64,000 bases of DNA, taken from positions 434,001-498,000 of the forward strand of contig JAUIRK010000927.1 in assembly GCA_030549495.1 (NCBI GenBank). The letters are read 5' to 3'. The position numbers and the translations under genes are program-made. Of the stretch, positions 12,901 through 21,595 are shown in pieces (positions within the stretch are counted from its first letter, which is position 1; each line of letters starts with the position of its first letter). Below the pieces are notes generated by a model. The model worked only from the letters and a program-made list of their open reading frames with translations, did no database searches and was not told where the DNA came from. The DNA comes from Nectonema munidae (Eukaryota; Nematomorpha; Nectonematoida; Nectonematidae).

Positions 12901-15900
12901 CCATTATTTTCATAAGACAGTTCGTCCCATGGACAATTCGCCCCATTATTTTCATAAGACATTTTGTTTCATGGACAATTCGCCCCGTTATTTTCATAAG
13001 ATATTTTGTCTCATGGACAATTCTAAAAATTTAAGAGATAAAATGATTAATTTGAAATAATTTAATAGAGATAAAATAAACAAGAATATAAAATTTTTTA
13101 ATAATTTTACACATTTTATAAGTAAAGATGGATGAAACAAATAGCCTATGAGACAATTTGTCCAGGGGGCAAATTGTTTTTGGGACGAAATGTCTATCGA
13201 CCGTTAGATTAAATAATTTTTTAATTAAAAGGGCTAGCTACTTAAATGTTGGCTTTTGCTGTTTATAAAAATTTGAAAATATCAAATAAACTCTAAATCT
13301 TTATGCCTCCTATTATTTTGAAATTATTCTGAGAACAGACGGTCCCATTTTAAAATAGTGAAAATTGATTTATTAGTTTATTTTCTTTCCTTTCTTCTCT
13401 CTTATGTTAATTATGTAGCAAATTTTTCAATTTTAAGTAAAAGGTAAGGTACAGCGGGTGTATTTTTGTTGACAAGGCACTGATGCACCGCTTATGTCAA
13501 ATTATGAACAAATTCGTATCGATGAGGAATCGAATCAAGAGCCTTCCGTGCTAAGTCCATCATCTCAACCAACCTGTCATGCCACCCATAGATCATCGGT
13601 GGTTCATATAAAGTAGGGGATATACGTCAAATTAGTTTTCAAAAAACTTAAGTTATGCTCTAAATTTTTTTTAGTTTTTTTTGTAGCTCTATAACTTTTT
13701 TTGATAGACTTTTTTTCCTTAAAAGTTATTATAAAAGGCAAATCATTGCAAAATGTTAAAAGTTATTTTACTTTTTGTAGATTTTTGTAGCTTGTATCAA
13801 TTTAGCTTTTAAACTATTTTTGAATGATGCTGAGTAAAATGAAATAATGCGATCTTAATTTTTTGTTTGCACAATTATAACTTCGTTTTTTACCCTTGCC
13901 CCTGAATCAATCACATTTTTTCATATAAACATCGCAGGGTGTCTAGTAGACTCTTTGCCTTTAGACTACATTCACTCATATAAAACTATCCAACCTTCAG
14001 TTATTTGTTTTTTCTATGAATCTAATATCCTTTCATCAATTCCCGTAATGTGCCTGGTAGACTACTTCATTTTTCAAATGAAAAGCCTATTCCACCCCCT
14101 AACAATTTTGGATTTTTTTAAACTAGTGTATATTCGATGGTCGTAGGTAAAAATGCCCCCAATTAAAAAGTAGGAAAAAATGCCCCCCTAATTTTTGATT
14201 TTCATGATTTTTTTAAATTTTATAAATATTTTTATTTGGTACCACGAAAGGCTAAATTTCTAAAATTTCTTAATCTATAGGGTTTTTTTCTTTATAAAGT
14301 TCTTGAAAACAATAGCAAAGGTGCAGATTTGTGGGAATGTGTTCTTAAAATCAGTTAAAACACAAATTATATTTAGAAAGTGTTCTGATAAACACAAAGT
14401 CCAAAAATATTTGCTCTTTTATAAATTTTTTTTTGTATTTATAAAATTTTCCTATGCTGAGTTTTTTAGTTTACTTTAATTAAATTTTAAATGTTTTAGA
14501 TGAAAAGTTAACTTTTTATTTTTTTTTACAAAAAATCTTTATTTGACATCTTTTAAAAAAAAATTTTTTTTAAATTTTAATTAATAATTTTTTGAAATTT
14601 TTTGTGTTGGGGCATTTTTTCCTAATTTTAAATTGGGGCATTTTTTTCGGTTGCATTTTTACTGGGGGTTCCTACTTTTTAATTGGGGCATTTTTTCCGG
14701 GGGCATTTTTTCTGCGCACCGTATTCGATATGCAAATTTAATTAAAATATTTTCGCTGGAAGTATAGTATTTAAATTCACCAAATTTGTAAAAAAAAATA
14801 TAAAGTAGTTTTATAAATTTAGGTATGCGCTGAATACACTCTATTTTAAACGATTGCTTGAATATTTGGTCTCCCGTGGTATTTCCAGACCACTCATTTT
14901 GAAAATTGCAACAAAAAATTTCGCCCCCCCCCAATAATTTTGAGGATGTGCGCCCCTGTCAGCAATATATCTGTTGACGAAAAGATGCTTCATCCTTTTT
15001 AAAGAAAAATAATTTCTAGAATATACGTCTTTGGACAAACTTCACGTCATTGCTATGTTCTAGGAGTTTTTTATTATGAAGCAGTGATCATTTGCTTTCT
15101 TGCTTAATTCTCAGTAAAACAAACATGATCGAGTACGCTAAGTGTTAGGCATGTATAAGTTTGAAAGAGAACAAAAAACTGTTTTTTATCCACCACGCAT
15201 TTTGTTATCGACATTTATTAGTATAACCGATGCACCGCATATTTGAATTTATTTAGGTTTCGTTGTGTTCACCGCAAACATCAAAGATCTGATCAAAAAG
15301 TCCGAAGTAGCTTGGATACCAGAAATGTCTGAAAAGTATCCGATTCCTTCAGAAAATGATGACATTCTTCCTACAGCCAAAGTAAACATTCTTTATAATC
15401 ACACTAACCACTCCATTATAATAGTAGTCACGATAAATGTTGATTAGTGACTTGCAGTGCACGACTCCCTAAAACCATAGGCAAGCTTAGCCCACTAAGG
15501 GTCAGATTTTTGGAAACGTAAGCTTTATATTGCGTAAAAAGTCTTACTACTTAAAATAAAATGTCGTAAATAACTACCTGCATATAAGATGACTTTGCCT
15601 TCGGAAGCTAAAATGAATGAAAAAATGCAACCATTTATAGACATTCTCAATTTTTTACATAAACGAAACTAAAATTGGCTACCAATCTCGCGTTGCCATT
15701 CTTTTTTGGAACTATGAACGACGATAAGAGGACTGTTTAAGTACGGGCTCATAAAAAGCTACAATTCTCTTGACATCGAGGGCATCACGTGTGGTGTGTG
15801 CAAGAATACAGGGGGAGAGTAATCCACTGTGTCGTAGGCTAAAATCGCAACTCAAAAAGTAGGATATATTAAATCATTACCCGTGATTACTGGATGATCA

Positions 15901-18900
15901 TCATGCTTAGAAGTCTTAGAAGACTTGTTTATATTCTTTTGGATTTTTAGAAAGGAGATGACAATTTTCTTGAAAAAGTTTCAGGCTTTTCTTCCATAGC
16001 AGCAATAGTGTCTTTAGTGTTATTATCAGTACGACAGTTTAAGTCGATAAAGTCGAATTTTTTAATTAACTATTTTGAGATTGGTTGATGGATTTTTTAT
16101 ATTAAATACTTTAGTTTTTTAATTATAAATTTTTATATAGGTCAATAAAATCAATTTGTTTTCTGTAAAATGTGAATTAGGTCAATATTTTATTAGGAAT
16201 ATTATTTGAAATTCCTTCTTGCTAAATTATTTATATGGCTTTTTTGTTTTATGTTTGATATTTCTTTTAACCCTTTCAATCTCAATGGGTCACCAGTGTG
16301 TCTCAAAATAAAATATGATGACAGAGTAATAGTTTTCTAAATCTGATCTTTTTCCCAAAATTAATGAACTATTTTGTATTTTAATTTAATTCTTTCTTTC
16401 AAAATATTTTTACAATTTACTTTAACAATTTTTCAATAAAAGGAAAACATGTTTTCATAATTTTTCTCCATAAAAATTATAGATGAGTAAATATTTTTTT
16501 ATGTAAAATTCTGGTTTTAAAATTATTTGCATTTTTTGACCTATTTTTTTCTATTTAGAACAACTTTTTACTTTAAGAAGTAATTGTAATATTTATTATT
16601 TATTTATGTATTTATAGTCTTTTACTACAAAATTTATGGTAATTTTTTTTATATATATATATGTACTTAGGTTTTCACCAGGTCATACCGAAAAAGCCAA
16701 TCGAATGGCAATTGATTTTTTGATTTAGGATATTTTGATTCTGACAGGAGTTTTTAAAAGTCAAAAAAAGATGCATTTATTTGTGGTACTTTTATGATGA
16801 CAAGAAAATTAGATAAAATAAGTGGCTAATTCATCATCCGTCGTTATGACACTTCATCATACGTCACTTTGTCTTTTCATCACTAAGGAAATTCACGATT
16901 CGACAGTTAACCGCTGTTCATTAATCACACTAATGATTATCGCATAATACTTTTCAAAGTTGTGGTGAAAAATCGAAAGATGTATTGGTTACGTCTTGTA
17001 ATTAAATGACGGCTTGTTTAAGTGTCGTTTGATTAAGTGACGAGTGATGAAATGTCTTCCAATCATTTATATTCATTAATAAGAGCCAAGATGAACCTTA
17101 AGACCTTTATTTGCCTACCCATCTTTTATAGCCTTTATATATTTTATTCTTATAATCTCATGCTTTATGAGATTATAAGAATACATGACGTAATTTAGTA
17201 CAAATCAACCTACAAAACCTTTTGCCTCTCTTAAAAATATCGCTGGAATTGATCCCCTACCGTCCAGCCTCCTAATCTAGGGAGCCCACTTCTCAACTTA
17301 AGATTATCCTTTGATTGTATTGAGATTTCTTTATAGATTTCTGCATAAATTTTTTAAACAAAATAAAATGACTCTAAACTCCAATAATGAGCATAGAAAT
17401 TTGTCTACATTTTTTGAAAGTGGTACCTTATAGCCTGCAAGCTCTGTGGGAGAGTGAAGGGGAGTGAGGATTCAAAAACGATTAGAACAAAAATGCAGAT
17501 GAACCCTTGGTTAGAAGTTTCAATCATATTTAAAATTTTAAGATGTCTTCACTTTCGATTGAATAAAAATAGAAAAATAAAGGGGATAATTTTTTCAAGT
17601 CTCATTTCCATTTTTCCGAGAATAAAAACCCGAGACTCGGAAAATGAGACTCGAAAAATCTTGACACAGAAACTTTAGTTGTGGTAAACAATTTTTGTTG
17701 TTGTTGTTGTTAAGGCATCCAATGGAAGAAGAATAATCTTACATAACTGCGGATATTGAGATGTCACGCTATGGAAACAAGGACGACTAGATTGATACCA
17801 CACACTTTTATGACTAGGCCTTATTCCTACTAATTCTATCATTAAATTTATTCCTGCATCAATATGACATACCTAATGCTCAGTTACAACTTTTTTCGAA
17901 TCCTCCCCATTGAACTCATAATTTCGAGTCATTACTTCGGCTTCCAAATTCGTACAAAAGCTGAAAGTATGGTGATCCAATAAGAAAATAGCGTTGACAT
18001 GAATAGATTGACATTATTTCTTTCCCACATATGTAATGCATGTAAATGAACAGCGATATAACTTCATCGTCTTGTGCATTGCCTCCAATACCAACTTTTA
18101 AAATTTGCCTATATTTTTTGTGTAAATCTGTCTCTCTGTCTACTTCTATATCAGGGTGTGTTTTTCTGAGTGTCTCAAAGTATGAGTTTATTATCTCCCA
18201 CTGTACGTGTTCTTATGATTTCTCTAGGATGTTTAGATATACGGTCAAACCTGATTTAAGAGACCAGTCAAGGTAGGTCGTTTAATCATCGTCAAAAAAG
18301 CTCAATTATGCTTAATTGGGGAAAATTGTAATAGACCGTTATAGACCGGTTCTCGCTTATCAATAGAGATTTAATCATAGGGAAATTTTTTATTTTTTAA
18401 TTAAAAATAAGTTTTGAAAGCTCTCTGTATTTTGGTTTATTTATTCTCGTCTCCTTCATATGACTTTCCCTGTGTTTTGTGAAATAGGTAGTCTATATTT
18501 ACTCAACAGTGTTTGAGGATGAGATTATTAATCTTTCTCACATTTTCCTCATTTAAATTTGATTGTCTTTTGCACGCAGAAAATGATTCAGTTTTTCCAC
18601 GATTTCAAGCCGTTTACTCTTTCTCCCGAACACGAAAGATTGTATTCCGCCTACGTCTACTTCTCATTTCTACCGGGGCTCAACGATCTCAACCTTCCGA
18701 AGCGCATGCTAACTCTCGTTCTCTCAGTCCTTAAACTTCATGGTATCTTTTATTTTTTGAGTGCTTTTTTACATGCCTATATTTCGGTTCAGAGATATGC
18801 AATATAAGTTTTCTCTTATATTAAATCAACTCGAAAAAATGATTTTTTTGTCTATTCAAAAAGAACTTGTCTATTCACCCTGTGTCTGAGCAGTTGATTT

Positions 18901-19591
18901 CGATTTTTATTGCTCGAACTATCCGCCCCCAATTTTGCAGATGTCTTTATCATATTTATTTATATATCTGTAAACTGTACCAATTTTTGATGAAGTACAC
19001 GAACATAATGGAGGTGATTTCAGTTGGGTGAAATATACGAAATGGTGGCTATATCTTTCAGTCATTGAGATATTACTTTTTATTTAGAAGTCAATGACAT
19101 AACAATTTTAGAAAATTTCACCTTTCAAATTATTGTTATAATAGCGGGTACCTTTAGACCAATTAACAAACAAATATTATTTTATGAAGTTAAAAGCTCA
19201 TATGATCAAATTGGAAAAAAGTTAGGAAAGCATATACATTTTTTATAGGGAACCATCTTTGCCCATAATGTTTGGATTAATAAATGTTATCAAACCTTTG
19301 GTTGAAATTTCTTAGAATCATATGAGATGCGAATACAACATACATTGATTAAATGAGTTTTTTAGATTAAGAAATCTCATTTGTAAAACTTGTGTGTTGT
19401 AAATTCAATATATACTTAAAATTTGTCAATGCCAATTTTTGGATTCAGATTGTCATGGCGTTTACACTCTCGTTCCTCATATTTTCACAAACACAGCCTA
19501 CTTCTACAACAGTATCCTCTCCTTCTACGAGTTGACTGCGTTGCCAGAGTATCCACAAGATGCTTCTGTTTACGCTCGGACCTATTTCTAA
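739..19591 (+). CDS. OGA: O-GlcNAcase, C-terminal half (gene span, 8 exons, 5' end off window)
   Basis: OGA removes O-linked GlcNAc from serine and threonine of nuclear and cytosolic proteins. The window holds the part after the GH84 catalytic domain: the end of the stalk and the C-terminal acetyltransferase-like domain. Exons are 739-944, 5709-6051, 7854-7949, 8011-8171, 8936-9098, 15257-15381, 18580-18742 and 19449-19591. All junctions are GT-AG and all phases agree, giving 465 residues and a stop. The order of recognisable blocks follows animal OGA: LLVDFLYLPFDHG, YVWDLKG, YEICRLTANDG, CFVLRSS, AWIPEMSEKYP, FYNSILSFYEL. Human OGA is 916 residues, so roughly half is missing to the left. Introns include a minimal one of 61 bp and one of 6.2 kb packed with transposons; the first intron holds an intronless GPCR. 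The residues are divergent but splice and frame integrity argue for a working gene. Family assignment is from remembered OGA sequence, not a search. Confidence 0.85.
945..1974. other. OGA intron: no feature seen
   Basis: AT-rich intron between the first exon and a SINE. A homopolymer-rich stretch of A and T lies at 1665-1770. No open frame with family resemblance, no clear terminal repeats. Confidence 0.5.
1975..2110 (-). repeat. tRNA-derived SINE, copy 1
   Basis: On the minus strand the 5' part is tRNA-like: an A-box-like TAGTTAGTTAG (2082-2092) and a perfect B box GGTTCGATCCC (2039-2049). The part after the B box shares the block found in copies at 13441-13587 and 44926-45058 (here CGCCACTTGTATCGAA, elsewhere GCACCGCTTATGTCAA). 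Not a working tRNA: the acceptor stem does not pair. Limits are approximate. Confidence 0.6.
2111..2773. other. Upstream region of the GPCR
   Basis: 660 bases of AT-rich intron between the SINE and the GPCR start. TA-rich runs occur at 2487-2499 and 2536-2543 and could serve as TATA-like elements, but nothing specific distinguishes them from background. The 60 bases before the ATG are pyrimidine-rich. Confidence 0.3.
2774..3838 (+). CDS. Intronless class A (rhodopsin-like) GPCR nested in an OGA intron
   Basis: A 354-residue single-exon seven-helix protein. Seen: two possible N-glycosylation sites (NAT at 3, NSS at 6); TM1 about 28-55 with GFPAN (Asn47, the 1.50 position); TM2 67-90 with LALSN where most receptors have LAxxD; TM3 118-140 ending VYDRFLALHSPF, a clear DRY-type motif; TM4 154-178; TM5 196-222; a basic third loop; TM6 277-300 without CWxP but with TAP; TM7 318-334 ending NYTLIFYSYFFVDKNFRK, resembling NPxIYxxxSxxFRK with the proline lost. 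No second-loop cysteine is evident. The pattern suggests a divergent peptide or orphan receptor; the ligand is unknown. It sits on the same strand inside the OGA intron 945-5708 and is cleaner and more GC-rich in coding sequence than its surroundings, so it is likely a live gene. The ATG at 2774 is the only good start. Confidence 0.88.
   Translation: MNNATNSSTLLLSPSKHNNRLCLSSVFVSEFSLGVSIVLWLLGFPANVYSFLVLRKMIRSNAGYTPLSYLALSNSCLCLHFLVYPIFYEILLKHCQTLSAILFSPTWAFFKHRIELFIRTIFIVITRAMMLFFVYDRFLALHSPFSLLAWRNSLIFKFAILYSFIFSLVINFPLIFITDFLPFTSIFSPFLVFINIREIFIFLLPFLFFVVVSIRISIKLQKFIFKKRTTHPTNASSLRRGKPPFISTTQTSRIVVHPLASKFRKHRLNLPSSSSHIPILFFLLIYAITTAPIALVNTLFNNTNIKNGEFLAKKISNNLEIVNYTLIFYSYFFVDKNFRKNVNFFPRFFHLSLL
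3839..5708. other. OGA intron after the GPCR: weak terminal-repeat pair only
   Basis: AT-rich. TTATGGGTGGAA near 5147 and TTCCACCCCATAAG near 5495 form an imperfect inverted pair about 360 bp apart that could bound a worn MITE enclosing the open frame 5194-5508, which is AT-driven and unlikely to code. Otherwise nothing seen. Confidence 0.3.
3902..3907 (+). terminator. GPCR candidate poly(A) signal AATAAA
   Basis: AATAAA 63 bases after the GPCR stop codon, same strand. Its use would end the transcript inside the OGA intron. Weak evidence alone in AT-rich DNA. Confidence 0.4.
5709..6051 (+). CDS. OGA: OGA exon with long charged and proline-rich insert
   Basis: The acceptor is AG at 5707-5708 after a pyrimidine tract, and phase 0 joins it to the previous exon. 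The first 75 or so residues are low-complexity: lysine-rich, then serine/asparagine, then acidic with proline runs (NSPPPPSP, DELPPPTSDDED). Animal OGA has only a short loop here, so this is a lineage insert, probably disordered. The last third (KWQETLTSLLHICDTL, VLHDLSPYVWDLK) aligns with the stalk helices that end in YSYVWDIK in human. The donor at 6052 leaves one base. Confidence 0.85.
6052..7498. other. OGA intron: no feature seen
   Basis: AT-rich intron with no recognisable coding remnant or terminal repeat. A run of short phrases rich in CACA and CAAA occurs around 6955-7025. Confidence 0.4.
7499..7579. repeat. Dispersed repeat, copy 2 (mate at 13-101)
   Basis: Second copy of the repeat at the left edge of the window. 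It is followed directly by unrelated sequence, as the first is, which places the 3' limit of the shared unit near TCTTTTCCAA. Confidence 0.75.
7854..7949 (+). CDS. OGA: OGA exon: stalk helix VRAYVLWL
   Basis: Completes the split glycine codon from the previous exon and reads GVVILVRAYVLWLNQCH, matching human SIMSMVKSFVQWLGCRSH. The acceptor is a clean pyrimidine tract with TTTTAG. The exon ends in CAG before GTAGAC and leaves one base. It is followed by a minimal 61-bp intron. Confidence 0.85.
8011..8171 (+). CDS. OGA: OGA exon: linker into acetyltransferase-like domain
   Basis: Starts after TCCTTAG and completes a glycine codon. MLPLNSALDLFCHRPP corresponds to human LLPIDGANDLFFQPPP, and YLIEPYD to YTIRPYF. 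The phase 0 donor is GTTATT. The ORF runs past this donor without matching the family, so the end is set by the next exon's phase. Confidence 0.85.
8172..8935. other. OGA intron: no feature seen
   Basis: Intron between the fourth and fifth exons in the window. Contains an imperfect inverted pair, GGTACCAAAGTTCCCAAAGG near 8431 and CTCTTTGGGAACATTCG near 8518, that may be a small hairpin remnant; nothing else. Confidence 0.3.
8936..9098 (+). CDS. OGA: OGA exon: acetyltransferase-like fold, first part
   Basis: Begins with phase 0 after TTTAAG. TELYEICRLTANDG matches human SVYKICREMYDDG, and LYGDFLIGAFLNLSPQTCFVLR matches the [20 protein letters not shown] region. A GTAAGA donor leaves one base. 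The open frame to its left (from 8846) is intronic and has no family match. Confidence 0.85.
9099..10169. other. OGA intron: no feature seen
   Basis: AT-rich intron sequence before a hAT MITE. Long poly-A and poly-T interspersed tracts at 9440-9540; no coding remnant. Confidence 0.4.
10170..10625. mobile_element. hAT-type MITE (456 bp) with perfect 8-bp TSD
   Basis: Ends are CAGGGTTTCTCAACC on the left and GGTTGAGGAACACGG on the right, an imperfect inverted pair of the common hAT type. ATCTAAAT flanks both sides (10162-10169 and 10626-10633), an exact 8-bp target duplication. The interior is non-coding, with GGGGTCCA-type phrases repeated near both ends. Lies in the 6.2-kb OGA intron. Confidence 0.88.
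10626..11401. other. OGA intron between two hAT-type elements
   Basis: No recognised feature. The minus-strand frame 10853-11047 is AT-rich and has no family match. Confidence 0.35.
11958..12160. mobile_element. hAT-type MITE (203 bp) nested in the 3.5-kb element
   Basis: Ends CAGTGACGTAGCTAG and CTGGTTACACCACTG (inverted, three mismatches). Flanks CTTCTCTC (11950-11957) and CTTCTATC (12161-12168) differ by one base. The paralogous repeat at 42.57 kb lacks this insert and reads through the site, confirming the boundaries. The interior has no coding potential. Confidence 0.82.
12391..13107. repeat. Large foldback (arms about 300 and 344 bp, 71-bp loop) with 42-bp tandem units
   Basis: The left arm 12391-12692 and right arm 12764-13107 are near-perfect reverse complements around loop 12693-12763. 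Within the arms a 42-bp unit, containing GTCCATGGGACGAACTGTC and ending ATGAAAATAATGGGGC, repeats three times on the left and four times on the right. The minus-strand open frame over the left arm is only the repeat read through. It is a foldback-type element or a palindromic satellite piece; no TSD was found. Related phrases (GTCCAGGGGGC, GGGACGAAATGTC) occur at 13150-13195. Confidence 0.85.
13441..13587 (-). repeat. tRNA-derived SINE, copy 2
   Basis: Minus-strand A box TGGTTGAGATG (13561-13571) and B box GATTCGATTCC (13526-13536) spaced as in a tRNA gene, followed by the family's tail block around TGATGCACCG. It lies inside the hAT-type element 11410-14958, so it inserted after that element or was carried by it. 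Confidence 0.62.
14139..14721. mobile_element. 583-bp TIR element with perfect 8-bp TSD, superfamily uncertain
   Basis: TATTCGAT occurs exactly at 14131-14138 and 14722-14729. The termini are GGTCGTAGGTAAAAATG and, inverted, CGGTGCGCAGAAAAAATG, imperfect, followed on both sides by ATGCCCCCAATT-like and GGGGCATTTTTTCC phrases repeated several times in both orientations. No coding region. The 8-bp TSD fits hAT or P-type; the ends do not begin CAG. Confidence 0.75.
14967..15256. other. OGA intron tail: no feature seen
   Basis: Unique AT-rich sequence between the hAT-type element and the AWIPEMSEKYP exon. Confidence 0.4.
15257..15381 (+). CDS. OGA: OGA exon: acetyltransferase-like fold, second part
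   Basis: Completes a glycine codon and reads GFVVFTANIKDLIKKSEV, then AWIPEMSEKYP, the most diagnostic block of the whole gene (human SWIPFMQEKYT). It lies 6.2 kb downstream of the previous exon; the intron holds several nested hAT-type elements. The donor is GTAAAC, phase 0. Confidence 0.87.
15382..17144. other. OGA intron: no feature seen
   Basis: AT-rich. The phrase AGGTCAATAAA recurs at 16139 and 16179 (partly) and elsewhere in the window (27441; reverse at 7435, 47660, 47695), hinting at a worn dispersed repeat. At 16835-17060 there are phrases such as TTAAGTGACGAGTGATG and AAATGTCTTCC that recall the 42-bp foldback units, but no full unit. Confidence 0.3.
17145..17183. repeat. Perfect 17-bp hairpin
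   Basis: TATTCTTATAATCTCAT and its exact reverse complement are separated by GCTTT. The arms are perfect over 17 bases. It sits in an OGA intron; no MITE or known function is recognised. Confidence 0.8.
18239..18385 (+). repeat. pogo/Tigger-type terminal fragment
   Basis: TACGGTCAAACCTGATTTAA followed by GAGACCAGTC resembles the 5' terminus of pogo/Tigger and related Tc1-like elements (TACAGTCAAACCTG...). No matching right end or transposase adjoins it. Probably a MITE or solo end in the OGA intron. Confidence 0.35.
18580..18742 (+). CDS. OGA: OGA exon: acetyltransferase-like fold, third part
   Basis: The acceptor is GCACGCAG, phase 0. LPKRMLTLVLSVLKLHG lines up with human VAKSMMACLLSSLKANG; the preceding residues are divergent (FLPGLNDLNLP against FPSLIKMDIH). 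A GTATCT donor leaves one base. Confidence 0.82.
19449..19591 (+). CDS. OGA: OGA terminal exon and stop
   Basis: Starts after GGATTCAG and completes an Asp codon. HGVYTLVPHIFTNTAYFYNS then ILSFYELTALPEYPQDASVY corresponds to human [20 protein letters not shown] then [20 protein letters not shown]. Ends ARTYF and TAA. The open frame listed in another phase here (from 19423) is a shadow. Confidence 0.85.
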
Positions 19592-19646
19592 AGAACTCTC
19601 CGCCCAACGTCTGCCCCAATCTCAACGCTTCTTTCACTCAAAGTCA

Positions 19647-19652
19647 AATAAA
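19647..19652 (+). terminator. OGA poly(A) signal AATAAA
   Basis: Canonical AATAAA 55 bases after the OGA stop codon, on the same strand. The spacing suits a short 3' UTR. The hexamer is common by chance in such AT-rich DNA. Confidence 0.5.
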
Positions 19653-21088
19653 TTATTTTTATTATGCGTATCTGCTCTTTTTCAAAATAAAGCAAATGTC
19701 AAATATCTATATTTTTTACCCATTTTTCTTTTTATATTTTGTATTCGCGAAGAAATATCTTCTTCATTTTCCCCCATTTAAAACGAACTTCTATAGTCTT
19801 TATACCGAATGCTTGAATTCGAAAAAAAACAAAAGGCCGCCATAAACCATCGTGTTTTTACTCCTAAATACTATTGATGGATTGGAATCAAGATCGGCTT
19901 AATCGTATTATTATTTAAATCGGCACGAAATATATAAATTTTTCACAATTTGGCGATCTTTTACATTTTCAATTTGAATAAAATGATATTTTTATTACTT
20001 CATCTGAAAAGAACTTTACGATAGCAAATGGAAATAGAATTTTTACTATATGTACTAAATATTTATGCAATTGCGTTCCATTTCGTTGCTTAAAAGATAT
20101 TCTCCATATTAATTAACTTCTAAAGTTCTGTTTTTAATTATTCCTATCGTAAGTATCAATTTTCTTTAGAGTTGTTTCAATTCCCGAAAAAAAGAAAAAT
20201 TTTTTAGATTCAACGCGTAAATTAGTTTAGTAAGTATGTTTTTTGAATTCTCGTCCACTTGTAAATCATTTTATACAATAATTGCATTAACTCTAGAGGA
20301 TATGTATCTTATATTATGCATATCAATAAATAAACGGTAGTGAAATTAATTCTATAAAAATAGAATTCTTCAAGGCTAGGATTAGGATCTTAATTAATTT
20401 AGAATCTTTCAAATTTAATTAAATCTTTCTCACAAATAATTCAACAATACCTTTTACATGATGTCTTTTTGCATTTTAAACCTCTTTTTATGATATAAAC
20501 AGCAAACTAAACCTTTAATGTTCTTCGTTATTTTAAAGTTCACTCAATTTAAATACAGTAACGAAAAGCTGTGTCTTTTAAAATTGATTAAGATAAAAAT
20601 TTATGATATAAAACTACAATTGTTAGCGCTTTCATATGGGATCCGTTCAAAACAGTGGCCACCCAAAGGGTGACAAAGTTTTCCACTCCATAAATAATGT
20701 TCAAAGGAGTGACCCAATTAAATAGTAATGAAAGTAGTGACAAATCAAAGGTTTTTTTTATTTTATTCGTTAGTAGTAAAAATGCCTACAATGTAATCCA
20801 ATTCTTTATAACACAAACGATTAGTATCATTTTATGGAATGATCACCAGGAGTTTTATAAATAGTTGATTAAATATGCGAAACAAATCTGCTTAGTTTAC
20901 TTTTCCTGGCTCCTTTGTTTAACATTTCATAGAAAGCTTAAATCAATAAATATTTTTTATATTTATTATTTCGTTTGCACTTTTGTGTACAAAAAAATGA
21001 GTACCAACTTTCTAAGAATGTGAGAGATGAGGAGTTCGATGTCGTTAAGATCGCTGAAAAACTTGCTAAATATTTTTTGTAGCTATCA
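19653..21088. other. Intergenic, downstream of OGA: no feature seen
   Basis: AT-rich spacer. ACAGTGGCCACCCAAAGGGT at 20653 looks like a possible element end, but no inverted partner with matching flanks was found. Confidence 0.35.
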
Positions 21089-21595
21089 ATGAACCAACCG
21101 ATGCTTCTTTTAGCTTCTTGGATAGTACTATTTTATCGAACTCTTTTTCATTCAATATTGATATGCTATCTTTTCTCAAAAAAAAACGTTGATTCTAAGG
21201 GTGATGATGATATAAATCGGAAAGTTATCATTTTTTCTTTATCATGCATTAGCGAAATTCTTTTCCATTTGTATAACTTATCACTTTCATCTGGAACTTT
21301 CCTAACAATTTTAAAGTTGGCTAAAATTATCCCAATACAAAAAGGAAGTAATGACGTATCTCCATCTAACTTTAGACCAATTTCATTATTTTCCAATTTT
21401 TCAAAAATAGAGAAAATTGTTCTTGTAAAAATGATCTCTAAATCTAGACTTAGTATTGAAACTCTATCTGCAGCAATTATGATTAAATTTAACATGAAGA
21501 ATGTTTCTTGTCAAGATGTTTCTGAATTAATTTCAGAAGATACTTCTATTGTTAAAAAAATTCTTACTTTTGATAAATATTCGTTCAATAAATAA
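21089..21595 (+). pseudogene. LINE reverse transcriptase fragment (Jockey/CR1-like)
   Basis: The open frame contains LYNLSLSSGTFLTILKLAKI and IPIQKGSNDVSPSNFRPISL then FSNFSKIEKIVLVKMI, the well-known first RT block (LSLSxGxFPxxLKxAKVxPIxKKGxxxxxxNYRPISLLSxxSKIxEKxV). Only this block, about 60 residues, is present; the ends of the frame (first 40 and last 50 residues) show no LINE match. 5'- and 3'-truncated, dead. Intergenic between OGA and POLD2. Confidence 0.75.

Larger units (their letters stand above)
11410..14958. mobile_element. Non-autonomous hAT-type element (3,549 bp) with perfect TSD, packed with nested insertions
   Basis: Left end CAGGGGCGCACATCC and right end GGATGTGCGCCCCTG are exact inverted repeats over 15 bases; TCAGCAAT flanks both sides (11402-11409 and 14959-14966). 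G- and C-homopolymers adjoin both ends. No transposase is recognisable. Inside are a 203-bp MITE (11958-12160), a foldback (12391-13107), a SINE (13441-13587) and a 583-bp TIR element (14139-14721). A related copy, inverted, occupies 42140-42720 plus 45351-45785. It lies in an OGA intron. Confidence 0.85.

Noticed and set aside
12475-13030. Regularly spaced 42-bp repeats as a CRISPR-like array
   Set aside because: The units abut with no spacers, occur in inverted arms, and the genome is plainly animal; it is a foldback with tandem units.
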